The position numbers and the translations under genes were made by a program. The notes beneath the pieces are model-generated. The model was given only the letters and a program-made list of their open reading frames with translations. It was not told where the DNA came from and searched no databases. From Gammaproteobacteria bacterium (lineage in GTDB: Bacteria > Pseudomonadota > Gammaproteobacteria > HK1): 64,000 nucleotides of DNA. The stretch lies in assembly GCA_021773645.1 (NCBI GenBank), contig JAJFJU010000018.1:1-64000 (forward strand), written 5' to 3'. This document shows positions 18,973 through 27,802 of this stretch, in pieces (position 1 is the stretch's first letter; each line of letters opens with the position of its first letter).

Positions 18973-19328
18973 GTCATGACGAGCAGCAGTTCCTCAGCCG
19001 GGCACGCGCCACTCTCAATGAGCGTGTGGATAGCTTAGACCCGCTGAGCTTGCAGCGTTTACGCGGAATGCGGCGGGAGGCGCTACGGGCGACAGCAGTG
19101 GGGTCGCCGCTGTCGGGGACTTGGTTTTTACCGGCTGGTGCCATGGGTTCTATATTGTTGCTGTCATTGGTATTTGCACTTTGGCAGCCGGTTGTCGATA
19201 TGCCCTTATCGCTGGCAGATATGGAATTGTTGGCGGCAACAGACAAACTGGACCTCTATGAGAATATTGATTTCTATCAATGGCTTCCCGCGGTGGAGTC
19301 TGATGCTGATGTGCCTGCTGGTGCCTAA
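18969..19328 (+). CDS. DUF3619-like membrane protein, probable sigma-factor partner
   Basis: A 119-residue protein with a soluble N-terminal segment (FLSRARATLNERVDSLDPLSLQRLRGMRREAL), one transmembrane helix (LPAGAMGSILLLSLVFALW) and a short acidic tail. The layout resembles DUF3619, which commonly follows this class of sigma factor. A membrane protein coupled to an ECF sigma gene is a natural anti-sigma candidate, but no zinc-binding anti-sigma motif is visible, so that is inference. The start overlaps the sigma stop (ATGA). The last 26 bases overlap the next small gene. Confidence 0.75.
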   Translation: MSHDEQQFLSRARATLNERVDSLDPLSLQRLRGMRREALRATAVGSPLSGTWFLPAGAMGSILLLSLVFALWQPVVDMPLSLADMELLAATDKLDLYENIDFYQWLPAVESDADVPAGA

Positions 19329-19497
19329 TGCGGAGGCGGCGGAAACCGCGGCTGGAGACAAGCCAGATATGGCCCTGCTGGAATTTCTTGGTGGTTTTGA
19401 AGCTGCGGACGGGGCCTGGGTGGATCCGTCATTGCTTGTGGAAACAGAGAGTCCAAATTCCGACACACCCACCAGGAAGTCAGATGAAGCGCGCTAG
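19303..19497 (+). CDS. small exported protein of the sigma / DUF3106 cassette
   Basis: A 64-residue protein whose N-terminus MLMCLLVPNAEAAE looks like a very short signal peptide; an upstream TTG at 19267 would lengthen it. The mature part is acidic and has the motif LLEFLGGFEAADGAWVDP, a pattern I associate with the unnamed gene between DUF3619 and DUF3106 in other proteobacteria. GGTGGAG precedes the ATG pair at 19303/19309. It overlaps DUF3619 upstream and the DUF3106 start downstream, so all four genes are translationally linked. Function unknown. Confidence 0.65.
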   Translation: MLMCLLVPNAEAAETAAGDKPDMALLEFLGGFEAADGAWVDPSLLVETESPNSDTPTRKSDEAR

Positions 19498-20047
19498 CCA
19501 AATAGTGTTAGTGGCACTGCTTGCCTTCCTGTTAGTACCCATGGCGAGTGCTGCTGCGAAAGGACTGGAGTGGCAACAATTAAGCGCCGAAGAGCAGCAT
19601 GTACTGGAGCCCTTCCAGTCGCGTTGGTCAACATTATCAGCAGAGCGTCGGCTCAATCTACAAAAGGGTTCGCGGCGCTGGGCCGGTATGAGCGCCGGAG
19701 AGCAACGTCGGGTGAGGCAACGTTTCAAACATTGGCAGGGTTTGCCGCCAGCAGAGCGTCAACGCTTGCGGGCGCGTTACCAACGCTTTCGAAAGTTACC
19801 GGCGGAGGAGCAAAAACAGATTCGCCGAGCCCATCGCCGTTTTCAGCAGATGCCGCCCGCGCGTCGCCAGCAGCTACGGAAAAAATGGCAGAACATGAGT
19901 CTGAATGAGCGCCGCCGTTTTATCCGCAAGCGCCAGGGAACGGGGCGTGCCCATGTGCCCGGGCGGCATCAGGGTGGGACCCGGCAACCTGGCGGTCGTA
20001 CTGAAGTTTCCCCCAGACACAAACGCCCTTCCCGCCCTAATCGCTAG
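19484..20047 (+). CDS. DUF3106 periplasmic repeat protein
   Basis: A 187-residue exported protein. It has a signal peptide (IVLVALLAFLLVPMASAAA) and then tandem Arg-rich helical units of about 22 residues, each with a W/F and a (L/M)(S/P)(A/P)xE(R/Q) turn: RWSTLSAERR, RWAGMSAGEQRR, HWQGLPPAERQR, RFRKLPAEEQKQ, RFQQMPPARRQQ, KWQNMSLNERRR. The tail is basic and Pro/Gly-rich. This matches DUF3106. A helical array of this kind resembles periplasmic stress sensors in shape, but the role is unknown. AGGAAG precedes the start. Last gene of the ECF cassette. Confidence 0.8.
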   Translation: MKRASQIVLVALLAFLLVPMASAAAKGLEWQQLSAEEQHVLEPFQSRWSTLSAERRLNLQKGSRRWAGMSAGEQRRVRQRFKHWQGLPPAERQRLRARYQRFRKLPAEEQKQIRRAHRRFQQMPPARRQQLRKKWQNMSLNERRRFIRKRQGTGRAHVPGRHQGGTRQPGGRTEVSPRHKRPSRPNR

Positions 20048-20102
20048 CTAGGAGCCTGCCGCCAGTCCGCCGGGAACGGCTGGAGACGAGCCAGCGTATG
20101 GT

Positions 20103-21161
20103 CTAGCCGAAATTAATCTTGGCTTCCAGATTGGTGCGGGAATCGGCATTGGACAGGGCCTCTTCCAAGTTAATTCGTCCCTCCTTGTAGAGCTCATGGA
20201 GTGCGGCATCGAAGGTCTGCATGCCCGGGGTTCCGCTGGCCTCCATGGCCTCCTTGATGGCATCAATTTCCCCTTTGAGGATGAGCTCCGAAATGTGCGG
20301 GGTATTGATGAGCACCTCGATGGCAGCGCAGCGCTTGCCGTGCACATCCTTCACTAGGCGTTGGGAGATCACCGCGCAGAGATTGAGCGAGAGGTCCATG
20401 AATAGCTGACGGTGCAGGGTCTGTGGAAACATGTTAATGACCCGTTCCATGGTCTGATTGGCATTATTCGCGTGCAGGGTCGAGAGCGCTAGGTGGCCGG
20501 TATTGCAAAGCTCCAGTGCCGCTTCCATGGTCTCCCGGCCTCGGATTTCACCAATGAGAATGACATCAGGGGCCTCACGCAGGGAAGATTTCAAGGCCTT
20601 CTCGTAGCTCACCGTATCGACCCCCACTTCACGTTGATTGAGGATGGATTTCTGGTTGGGGTGATAGAACTCAATAGGGTCTTCAATAGTGAGAATGTGC
20701 CCTGCCATAGTGCTATTGCGATGATTGATCATGGCCGCCAGGGTGGTGGATTTACCCGAGCCAGTGGCACCCACCATGAGAATTAGCCCTCGCTTTCGGG
20801 CAATCAAATCCTTAAGGATAAGCGGCAGACCCAGCTCCTCAATGCTGGGGATTTTGGAGGGAATCAGACGCAGCACCATGGCTACATCGCCACGCTGGCG
20901 AAACACATTGACCCGAAAGCGGGCACTGCCATCTTCAAGAGCAATGGCAAAATCACTCTCCAAATCTTGCTCAAAGGCGGCAATCTGGGCCTCGTTCATG
21001 ATCCCATAGGCCGCAGCTTTTACCAGTTCTCCGGTGAGTTGGCTCTTGCCCACCGAAGTGAGAGTGCCTTCAAGCTTGATCTTCACCGCAGCGCCCGCGG
21101 TGAAAAATAGATCCGAGGCTTTCTTATCCTGCATCAATTTGAGATAGGGCGTGATATCCAT
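20103..21161 (-). CDS. PilU-like type IV pilus retraction ATPase (second paralogue)
   Basis: A 352-residue PilT/PilU-family hexameric ATPase. Walker A is GATGSGKSTT, the Asp box LTIEDPIEFYH, Walker B VILIGEIRGRETM and the His box TGHLALSTLHANNANQTMERV. Sequence such as SDLFFTAGAAVKIKLEG and the ESDFAIALEDGSARFR segment is nearer PilU than PilT. It is the third gene of the pilT-pilU-pilU2 run, 53 bp after pilU. Whether it retracts pili or modulates PilT is not known. It is convergent with DUF3106. Confidence 0.88.
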   Translation of the reverse strand: MDITPYLKLMQDKKASDLFFTAGAAVKIKLEGTLTSVGKSQLTGELVKAAAYGIMNEAQIAAFEQDLESDFAIALEDGSARFRVNVFRQRGDVAMVLRLIPSKIPSIEELGLPLILKDLIARKRGLILMVGATGSGKSTTLAAMINHRNSTMAGHILTIEDPIEFYHPNQKSILNQREVGVDTVSYEKALKSSLREAPDVILIGEIRGRETMEAALELCNTGHLALSTLHANNANQTMERVINMFPQTLHRQLFMDLSLNLCAVISQRLVKDVHGKRCAAIEVLINTPHISELILKGEIDAIKEAMEASGTPGMQTFDAALHELYKEGRINLEEALSNADSRTNLEAKINFG

Positions 21162-21214
21162 CGCGTGTTCCAGTCAGTGTTTGATAGCGGGAAGCAAAAT
21201 CAGGTTAATTCGTT

Positions 21215-22387
21215 TCAGCCCATCATGCCGCCAGATTGATCGTCGTCACTCTCTTCCATAGAAAGATGTTCAAGGCCATCCAGCGCACCTTTGTTCTTGG
21301 CTGCCTTGCCTTCGAGCTTGATCCGTAGTCGTAGCTCATTCATTGAGTCGGCATTGCGCATGGCGTCATCAAAGCTGATCTTGTCTTCCTCGTAGAGATC
21401 GAAGAGGGCTTGGTCAAAGGTCTTCATTCCTAGCTCATTAGATTTCTGCATGATGGGCTTGATCTCATGCAGATCGCCTTTGAGGATGAGATCCTTGATC
21501 AGCGGTGAGTTGAGTAGAATCTCAATGGCTGCGACGCGGCCCTTGCCATCTTTGGTTTTAAGCAGGCGCTGGGAAATGATACAACGCAGATTGGCCGACA
21601 GATCCATCAGCAGCTGTTGTTTGCGCTCCTCCGGGAAAAAGTTGATAACCCGATCCAGCGCCTGATTGGCATTGTTGGCGTGCAGGGTGGCGAGTGCCAG
21701 ATGGCCGGTTTCGGCAAACTGGATGCCAAAGCCCATGGTTTCTCGATCCCGGATCTCACCCAGCAGGATCACGTCCGGGGCTTGGCGCAGGGTGTTCTTG
21801 AGGGCAATTCCCCAATCCTCGGTATCCACCCCGACCTCGCGTTGCATGATGATGCAGCCCTTATGGGGATGGACGTACTCGATGGGATCCTCAATGGTGA
21901 TGATGTGGCCTTTGGAATGCTCATTGCGGTAATCGACCATGGCCGCAAGGCTGGTGGATTTACCGGAACCGGTACCACCGACCATGATCACCAGGCCGTT
22001 CTTGGCCATGACCACATCTTTTAGTACCTCGGGTAGTCCCAACTGGTCGATATTAGGAATGTCAGTGGTAATGGTGCGCATCACTAGCCCCGCGCAGCCC
22101 TGTTGAATAAAGGCGTTACAGCGAAAGCGCCCGACTCCGGGCGGTGCCACCGCAAAATTACACTCCTTGGTGGCATCAAACTCCTTGAGCTGGCGGTCGT
22201 TCATGATCGCGTAAGTCAGGGCTTGGGCGTTTTCGGCACTCAGCGCCTGTTTGGAGACCGCGGTGACTTGCCCATCCACCTTAATGGCCGGTGGAAAACC
22301 AGCGGTAATAAAAAGATCCGAGCCATCCTTCTTAATCATCAACTTAAGAAGATCCAGCATGAATTTGATTGCTTGTTCTCGTTCCAT
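21215..22387 (-). CDS. pilU: type IV pilus retraction ATPase PilU
   Basis: A 390-residue PilU-type ATPase, close in length to Pseudomonas PilU (382). Features: SDLFITAGFPPAIKVDGQ, Walker A GGTGSGKSTS (second residue G instead of A), IEDPIEYVHPHKGCIIMQREVGVDT, Walker B VILLGEIRDRETM, the TGHLALATLHANNANQALDRVINFFPEERK segment and an acidic C-terminal tail (EESDDDQSGG) typical of PilU. PilU works with PilT in pilus retraction at the inner-membrane base. It lies 26 bp after pilT, so they are one transcript. Confidence 0.93.
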   Translation of the reverse strand: MEREQAIKFMLDLLKLMIKKDGSDLFITAGFPPAIKVDGQVTAVSKQALSAENAQALTYAIMNDRQLKEFDATKECNFAVAPPGVGRFRCNAFIQQGCAGLVMRTITTDIPNIDQLGLPEVLKDVVMAKNGLVIMVGGTGSGKSTSLAAMVDYRNEHSKGHIITIEDPIEYVHPHKGCIIMQREVGVDTEDWGIALKNTLRQAPDVILLGEIRDRETMGFGIQFAETGHLALATLHANNANQALDRVINFFPEERKQQLLMDLSANLRCIISQRLLKTKDGKGRVAAIEILLNSPLIKDLILKGDLHEIKPIMQKSNELGMKTFDQALFDLYEEDKISFDDAMRNADSMNELRLRIKLEGKAAKNKGALDGLEHLSMEESDDDQSGGMMG

Positions 22388-22413
22388 GGTTCCCCTCCGG
22401 GAAATATCGCTGG

Positions 22414-23451
22414 CTACTGAATGGAATCCTTATTGGCAGCCTTCGAGGCGGCCTCTTTACGCGATACCTGATTTTCATTCACCAGCCGCTGCAAATCCTG
22501 ATCCAAGGTCTTCATGCCGTGGGCCTGTCCAGTCTGGATAGCCGAATACATCTGCGCAATCTTGGACTCACGGATAAGATTCCGAATAGCCGGTGTGCCG
22601 ATCATAATCTCGTGGGCCGCTACCCGGCCACCGCCGTTTTTCTTCAGCAAAGTCTGGGAGATAACCGCGCGTAGCGATTCTGATAGCATGGCGCGGATCA
22701 TGTCCTTTTCCGCTGCGGGAAAGACATCAACGATACGATCGATGGTCTTGGCCGCAGAGCTGGTATGCAGGGTACCAAACACCAGATGGCCGGTTTCCGC
22801 AGCAGAGAGCGCCAGGCGGATGGTCTCCAAATCCCGCAACTCACCTACCAAGATGACATCGGGGTCCTCGCGCAGTGCTGAACGCAGGGCCTCGTTAAAG
22901 CCCAGGGTATCGCGATGCACCTCGCGCTGGTTTATCAGGCATTTGTTGCTGGTGTGGACGAACTCGATGGGATCTTCAACGGTGAGAATATGGCCGTATT
23001 CTGTTTTATTCTTGTGATCAACCATGGCCGCCAGGGTGGTGGATTTGCCCGAGCCCGTGGGTCCGGTGACCAGTACCACGCCGCGAGGATAGTCAGAGAT
23101 TTCCTTAAAAATTGCCGGGCATTTGAGATCGTCAAGGCTGAGGATGTCAGAAGGGATGGTACGGAATACCGCACCGGAACCGCGCTGATGATTGAAGGCG
23201 TTAACCCGAAAGCGCGCCAGGCCCGGGATCTCGAAACTGAAATCGGTTTCGAGAAATTCCTCGTAATCCTTGCGCTGTTTATCGTTCATGATGTCATAGA
23301 CGAGATCGTGCACGGTCTTATGATCCAGCGCCGGCAGGTTGATCCGGCGGACATCGCCATCGACCCGGATCATCGGCGGCAGCCCTGCCGAGAGATGGAG
23401 ATCCGAGCAACCGTTTTTCACCCCAAATGCGAGCAGTTCACCAATATCCAT
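22414..23451 (-). CDS. pilT: type IV pilus twitching motility ATPase PilT
   Basis: A 345-residue PilT, exactly family length. It powers pilus disassembly for twitching and DNA uptake. Motifs: GCSDLHLSAGLPPMIRVDG, Walker A GPTGSGKSTT, EDPIEFVH, Walker B VILVGELRDLETI, the AIRNLIRE C-terminal motif and the closing segment. First gene of the ATPase run and divergent from yggS, the usual order in gammaproteobacteria. Pilin and assembly genes are not in this window. Confidence 0.96.
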   Translation of the reverse strand: MDIGELLAFGVKNGCSDLHLSAGLPPMIRVDGDVRRINLPALDHKTVHDLVYDIMNDKQRKDYEEFLETDFSFEIPGLARFRVNAFNHQRGSGAVFRTIPSDILSLDDLKCPAIFKEISDYPRGVVLVTGPTGSGKSTTLAAMVDHKNKTEYGHILTVEDPIEFVHTSNKCLINQREVHRDTLGFNEALRSALREDPDVILVGELRDLETIRLALSAAETGHLVFGTLHTSSAAKTIDRIVDVFPAAEKDMIRAMLSESLRAVISQTLLKKNGGGRVAAHEIMIGTPAIRNLIRESKIAQMYSAIQTGQAHGMKTLDQDLQRLVNENQVSRKEAASKAANKDSIQ

Positions 23452-23567
23452 TCCGCTAACCCCCTTCTATAATTCAATACCCAAGCCAACCTGGGCGGGC
23501 GCCATTTATTCCATTTTGGCCGCCCGGACAGTGATACGGCTTTAGTGTAGTCGCTGGATAACAACAG

Positions 23568-24263
23568 ATGAATAGTATTGCAGATTCATGGCAAGCGGTC
23601 AGGGTGCGTTTGGCTAGGGCGGAGCAGCGTTTTGGCCGTAAGCCGGGTAGCGTTAACTTGCTCGCGGTAAGCAAGACTCAACCAGTCGAGGCAATCCGCG
23701 ACCTTGCGTTACTTGGGCAACAGTCCTTTGGCGAGAGTCGGGTGCAGGAGGCGCTACCAAAACTGAAGGCACTAGCCGAATTTGGGCTGGAATGGCATTT
23801 CATTGGCCCGCTGCAATCCAACAAAACCCGTGCCGTCGCTGAGCATTTTAGTTGGGTGCATAGCGTTGAGCGGAAGAAGATTGCCCAGCGTCTGAGTGCC
23901 CAGCGTATCGATGCTGGCTTGGCACCCTTGAATATCTGCATAGAGCTAAACATCAGTGGTGAGGCGAGTAAATCTGGGGTGGCCCTCAAGGAATTGGAGA
24001 GGCTGGTGGGACAGATCATCGACTTACCGGGGTTAAAACTGCGAGGTTTGATGGGGATTCCAAAAATGAGTGCCGATCCGGAGATTCAACGCGCTCAATT
24101 TCGGTTATTACGGAAGGCCCTGGAAGATTTAAATACCCAAGGGCTGCCACTCGACACCCTGTCCATGGGCATGAGCGGTGATCTGGAGGCCGCAGTGGCG
24201 GAGGGGGCGACTGTGGTGCGGGTGGGGCAGGCCATTTTTGGCAAACGGCCGCCTGTAGGCTAA
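23568..24263 (+). CDS. yggS: YggS-family pyridoxal-phosphate homeostasis protein
   Basis: A 231-residue PLP-binding protein of the YggS/PROSC family. It has an alanine-racemase-type barrel without known catalysis and buffers PLP, affecting amino acid and vitamin B6 balance. The PLP lysine is in LLAVSKTQPVEAI, and GFGESRVQEA-like (QQSFGESRVQEAL), WHFIGPLQSNKT and LSMGMSGDLEAAVAEGATVVRVGQAIFG segments are canonical. It starts the run yggS-proC-yggT-yggU-metX-metW. Confidence 0.95.
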   Translation: MNSIADSWQAVRVRLARAEQRFGRKPGSVNLLAVSKTQPVEAIRDLALLGQQSFGESRVQEALPKLKALAEFGLEWHFIGPLQSNKTRAVAEHFSWVHSVERKKIAQRLSAQRIDAGLAPLNICIELNISGEASKSGVALKELERLVGQIIDLPGLKLRGLMGIPKMSADPEIQRAQFRLLRKALEDLNTQGLPLDTLSMGMSGDLEAAVAEGATVVRVGQAIFGKRPPVG

Positions 24264-24338
24264 AGGGCAATGCTTCCCGCCATGGATTGAATGGCCGATA
24301 ATGACCGCCGTTTTGATGCACATATCACCTGGGGAACG

Positions 24339-25166
24339 ATGAGCCAATTACAGATTAGCTTTATAGGCGGCGGCAATATGGCGGCGGCGCTGCTGGGTGG
24401 TCTGGTGGCCCATGGTTGGCCGGCAGCGGCCATTCGGGTGGTGGACCGGAATGCAGAGAAACGGGCTGATCTGCATGCTCGCTATGAGGTGCAGGCACTT
24501 GCCGAAGCGGCGCCAGCGGTCGCGGCAGCAGATATTCTAGTGCTCGCAGTCAAACCCCAGGGGTTAGCACAGACGCTGTCCGATTTGGCCGATGTCATCC
24601 GTGAGTCTCAACCTTTGGTCATTTCCGTTGCCGCAGGGGTGCGCGAACCCGATATTCGGCGCTGGCTAGGCTACGACGCCGCCATTGTGCGCAGCATGCC
24701 CAATACCCCAGCGATGCTGGGTAAGGGAGCCAGTGCGCTGTACGCCAATTCCTACGTGAATGCCGAGCAGCGCACAGCCGCACTGGAGATTCTCCAGGCC
24801 GTTGGGCTGGCCCTGTGGGTGGAAAACGAGGCCGAGTTAGATGCGGTGACCGCGCTGTCTGGCAGCGGTCCCGCCTATTTTTTCCTGTTTATGGAAGCGA
24901 TGGCCGAGGCCGGCACGGAGTTGGGGCTTAGCCCCCAGACAGCCCTGCAACTTACCCTGCAGACGGCAATGGGTGCGGCGGCCATGGCCCAGAGTGGTGA
25001 GGCAACCCCGACCCAGTTGCGCGAGCGCGTGACCTCTCCAAAGGGCACCACTGAACGAGCTTTGAAATCGCTGGCACAAGATGACTTCGGGGCTATCGTG
25101 GCGCGTGCATTGAAGGCTGCCCGTGACCGTTCGGTGGAGTTGGGCGACGTGTTGGGAGCAGCGTGA
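24339..25166 (+). CDS. proC: pyrroline-5-carboxylate reductase
   Basis: A 275-residue P5C reductase that makes L-proline from pyrroline-5-carboxylate with NAD(P)H. The nucleotide motif FIGGGNMAAALLGGL is at the N-terminus, followed by VKPQ, RSMPNTPAMLGKGASALYAN and the proline-binding signature AVTALSGSGPAYFFLFMEAM. I placed the start at the ATG 24339 after GGGGA; an in-frame ATG at 24291 would add 16 non-homologous residues before the dinucleotide fold. Its stop overlaps the start of yggT. Confidence 0.95.
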   Translation: MSQLQISFIGGGNMAAALLGGLVAHGWPAAAIRVVDRNAEKRADLHARYEVQALAEAAPAVAAADILVLAVKPQGLAQTLSDLADVIRESQPLVISVAAGVREPDIRRWLGYDAAIVRSMPNTPAMLGKGASALYANSYVNAEQRTAALEILQAVGLALWVENEAELDAVTALSGSGPAYFFLFMEAMAEAGTELGLSPQTALQLTLQTAMGAAAMAQSGEATPTQLRERVTSPKGTTERALKSLAQDDFGAIVARALKAARDRSVELGDVLGAA

Positions 25167-25744
25167 TGGGCGGCGCATCCTATGTGGGCAACGCCGCCAC
25201 CTTTCTTATCAGCACCCTGTTTGGCATTTATATCCTGCTGCTGATGCTGCGCTTTGTGCTGCAGTGGCTGCGGGCAGATTTTTATAATCCGGTGTCCCAG
25301 TTTATCTATCGCGCGACCGAGCCGGTGTTGCGCCCACTGCAGCGCGTTGTTCCCCGGGTCGCTGCTCTCGATCTGGCGCCGCTGTTATTGATGCTGGGGC
25401 TCAAGATCGCTGAATTATGGCTTAGCTTTATGATCCTTGGGCATGGCCCCCGTTTACCGGGTCTACTGGTGCTAGCCATCGCGCATTTGATGTCGTTACT
25501 ACTGCACGTTTTTCTGGTGGCGATCCTGGTGCAAGTGGTGCTCAGCTGGGTCAATCCGGGGGCCTATAATCCCGTGACTCAGCTTATCCATCGTCTTACC
25601 GAACCGTTGCTTGGGCGTGCCCGCCGCCTGCTTCCACCCATGTCGGGGCTGGATCTTTCCCCCATCGCGGTGCTTATCGGTTTACAGCTTGCCAATATGC
25701 TATTGATTGCCCCACTCATGGATCTGGGGCGTAGCTTGCTGTGA
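25166..25744 (+). CDS. yggT: YggT-family inner-membrane protein
   Basis: A 192-residue protein with two YGGT repeats, each with a helical hairpin: LISTLFGIYILLLMLRFVLQWLRADFYNPVSQFIYRATEPVLRPLQRVVP and LLHVFLVAILVQVVLSWVNPGAYNPVTQLIHRLTEPLLGRARRLLPP. Bacterial YggT is linked to ion homeostasis and its plastid relative to complex assembly; the bacterial role is not settled. ATG at 25166 overlaps the proC stop, and a GTG at 25163 is equally possible. It overlaps yggU by 4 bases. Confidence 0.92.
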   Translation: MGGASYVGNAATFLISTLFGIYILLLMLRFVLQWLRADFYNPVSQFIYRATEPVLRPLQRVVPRVAALDLAPLLLMLGLKIAELWLSFMILGHGPRLPGLLVLAIAHLMSLLLHVFLVAILVQVVLSWVNPGAYNPVTQLIHRLTEPLLGRARRLLPPMSGLDLSPIAVLIGLQLANMLLIAPLMDLGRSLL

Positions 25745-26037
25745 GTGCATCCTGGTATCGCTGGGAGGGCAAGACCTTGCTGCTGGCCATACGCGTACAG
25801 CCACGGGCCAGTCGCAGCGAGGTGGTGGGTCCATTGGGGGAATTGTTGAAGATTCGGTTGGCCGCCCCGCCCGTTGAGGGTGAGGCCAACCGTCAGTTGC
25901 TGCGTTTTTTGGCGCGGGAGTTTCGTTTGCCCAAAACACGCGTGCGCTTATTACGCGGGGAGCGTGGGCGGACCAAAGCAATCGCTGTGGATCAGCCCCG
26001 AGTGATTCCCTCTTGGCTGGAAGCCTCATGCCCATAA
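25741..26037 (+). CDS. yggU: DUF167/YggU-family protein
   Basis: A 98-residue DUF167 protein. Typical features are [47 protein letters not shown] and the basic [14 protein letters not shown] segment. The biochemical role of the family is unknown. It starts with GTG in a 4-base GTGA overlap with yggT, and its end overlaps metX by 10 bases, so expression is tightly coupled. Confidence 0.92.
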   Translation: MSASWYRWEGKTLLLAIRVQPRASRSEVVGPLGELLKIRLAAPPVEGEANRQLLRFLAREFRLPKTRVRLLRGERGRTKAIAVDQPRVIPSWLEASCP

Positions 26038-27179
26038 CTATTCCCACTGATTCTGTCGGTCTGGTCATTCCGTTGAGCCAGCATTTTGATCAGCCTTTAC
26101 CGCTGGATTGCGGCCGTAGTCTGTCTAACTATGAACTGGTCTATGAGACCTATGGCGAACTCAATGCCGCGCACTCGAATGCGATACTTATTTGCCATGC
26201 CCTGAGCGGTGATCACCATGTTGCCGGCTACCACAGCACCGATGATCGCAAGCCGGGTTGGTGGGAGACGTGTATTGGTCCGGGCAAGGCCATCGATACC
26301 AACCGTTTTTTTGTGGTGGCGTTGAATAATCTCGGTGGTTGTAACGGCTCTACGGGCCCCGCTAGCATCAACCCCGACAGCGGCGAACCTTATGGGCCTG
26401 ACTTCCCTATTGTGACCGTGCGCGACTGGGTACGCAGTCAGGAGCGCCTGGGGCAGGCTTTAGGGATTGAATGTTGGGCGGCAGTGGCTGGCGGTAGTCT
26501 CGGCGGCATGCAGGCAATGCAGTGGGCCATCGATTTTCCGAATCAAATTCGCCACGCCATCGTCATTGCCGCAGCACCTCGGCTGTCGGCACAGAATATC
26601 GCCTTCAATGAGGTCGCTCGCCAGGCTATCCGCACCGATCCGGAATTTCACGACGGTCATTATTATGCCCACGGGGTAGTACCTCGCCGTGGGCTGACTC
26701 TAGCGCGCATGCTCGGTCATATCACCTATCTTTCCGATGATGCCATGCACCAAAAGTTTGGTCGTGAGCGTCGTGAGGAATCCTTTCAGTACGGTTTTGA
26801 TGTGGATTTCCAGGTGGAAAGCTATCTGCGCCACCAGGGCGCGGCCTTCGTGGATCGCTTCGATGCCAACACCTATCTATTGATGACCAAGGCACTGGAT
26901 TATTTCGATCCGGCCGCTGATTATGATCACGACCTCAGCAGCGCATTGGAAAAGGCAAAGGCGGATTTCTTTGTGCTTTCCTTTACCAGCGACTGGCGCT
27001 TCTCTCCAGAACGTTCACGGGAAATCGTCAAGGCGTTGGTAGCGGCTCGCCGTCAGGTCAGCTATGCCGAGGTAGAGGCGGACCAGGGTCACGATGCCTT
27101 TCTCATGCCCATTCCCTATTACCTGGATGTGTTTAAGAGCTATATGGATGCGATTTCGTTGGATGGGGATGACGCATGA
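26028..27179 (+). CDS. metX: homoserine O-acyltransferase MetX
   Basis: A 383-residue alpha/beta-hydrolase-fold transferase that activates homoserine for methionine synthesis. The nucleophile elbow is [13 protein letters not shown]; the acid and base are in [12 protein letters not shown] and DQGHDAFLM. Gammaproteobacterial MetX may use succinyl-CoA or acetyl-CoA, and I cannot decide which from motifs alone. I chose ATG 26028, since an upstream TTG at 26013 lies deeper in yggU. The pair metX-metW overlaps by ATGA. Confidence 0.94.
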   Translation: MPITIPTDSVGLVIPLSQHFDQPLPLDCGRSLSNYELVYETYGELNAAHSNAILICHALSGDHHVAGYHSTDDRKPGWWETCIGPGKAIDTNRFFVVALNNLGGCNGSTGPASINPDSGEPYGPDFPIVTVRDWVRSQERLGQALGIECWAAVAGGSLGGMQAMQWAIDFPNQIRHAIVIAAAPRLSAQNIAFNEVARQAIRTDPEFHDGHYYAHGVVPRRGLTLARMLGHITYLSDDAMHQKFGRERREESFQYGFDVDFQVESYLRHQGAAFVDRFDANTYLLMTKALDYFDPAADYDHDLSSALEKAKADFFVLSFTSDWRFSPERSREIVKALVAARRQVSYAEVEADQGHDAFLMPIPYYLDVFKSYMDAISLDGDDA

Positions 27180-27790
27180 GTACATTGCGTACCGATCTGG
27201 CGCTAATTCAAGAGTGGATCACCCCGGGTAGTCGGGTGCTGGATCTCGGTTGTGGTGATGGCACTTTTCTTGCCTATTTGCGCGACCATCGTCAGGTATC
27301 GGGTTATGGCTTGGAAATTGACGATGCCAATGTGAGTCGCTGTGTGCGCGCTGGCATTAACGTCATCCAGGCGGATCTGGATGCTGGGCTGGCGGACTTT
27401 GGCACCGATTCCTTTGATTTTGTCATCATGACCCAGACCCTGCAGTCGGTGCATCGACCGGAGCGGTTGCTGGAGGAAATGTTGCGGGTGGGCCGCGAGG
27501 GCATCGTTACCTTTCCCAACTTTGGCCACTGGAGCCTGCGCCTGCAGTTGGCCTTGTGGGGGCAAATGCCTATCACCCCGGTGCTTCCAGGCAAGTGGTA
27601 CAACACCGCCAATATCCGCCTTTGTACGCTCAAGGATTTCGAGCGTTTACGCGAGGCGCACGGGATCGAGCTATTAAAACGGGCGGTGGTCGATCTTAAA
27701 CATCGGGAAAGCCTGGGAATGCGTTTGCTACCAAATTTGCTCGGCGGTATGGCTATCTACCACCTGCGCCGCGGGCAGTCTGTAGGCTAG
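27176..27790 (+). CDS. metW: methionine biosynthesis protein MetW
   Basis: A 204-residue class I SAM-methyltransferase-fold protein. MetW works with MetX in methionine synthesis in many proteobacteria; it is thought to support the acyltransferase rather than methylate. Motif [16 protein letters not shown] and the family segments [33 protein letters not shown] and [21 protein letters not shown] are clear. It starts within the metX stop. Confidence 0.94.
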   Translation: MSTLRTDLALIQEWITPGSRVLDLGCGDGTFLAYLRDHRQVSGYGLEIDDANVSRCVRAGINVIQADLDAGLADFGTDSFDFVIMTQTLQSVHRPERLLEEMLRVGREGIVTFPNFGHWSLRLQLALWGQMPITPVLPGKWYNTANIRLCTLKDFERLREAHGIELLKRAVVDLKHRESLGMRLLPNLLGGMAIYHLRRGQSVG

Positions 27791-27802
27791 ATTTACTCTC
27801 CC

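Noticed and set aside
20044-20106. Third CTAG-bounded mobile element between DUF3106 and the PilU-like gene
   Set aside because: The left side (CTAGGAGCCTGCCG) resembles the 18243 element, but the right end does not match. Only a small imperfect hairpin remains.
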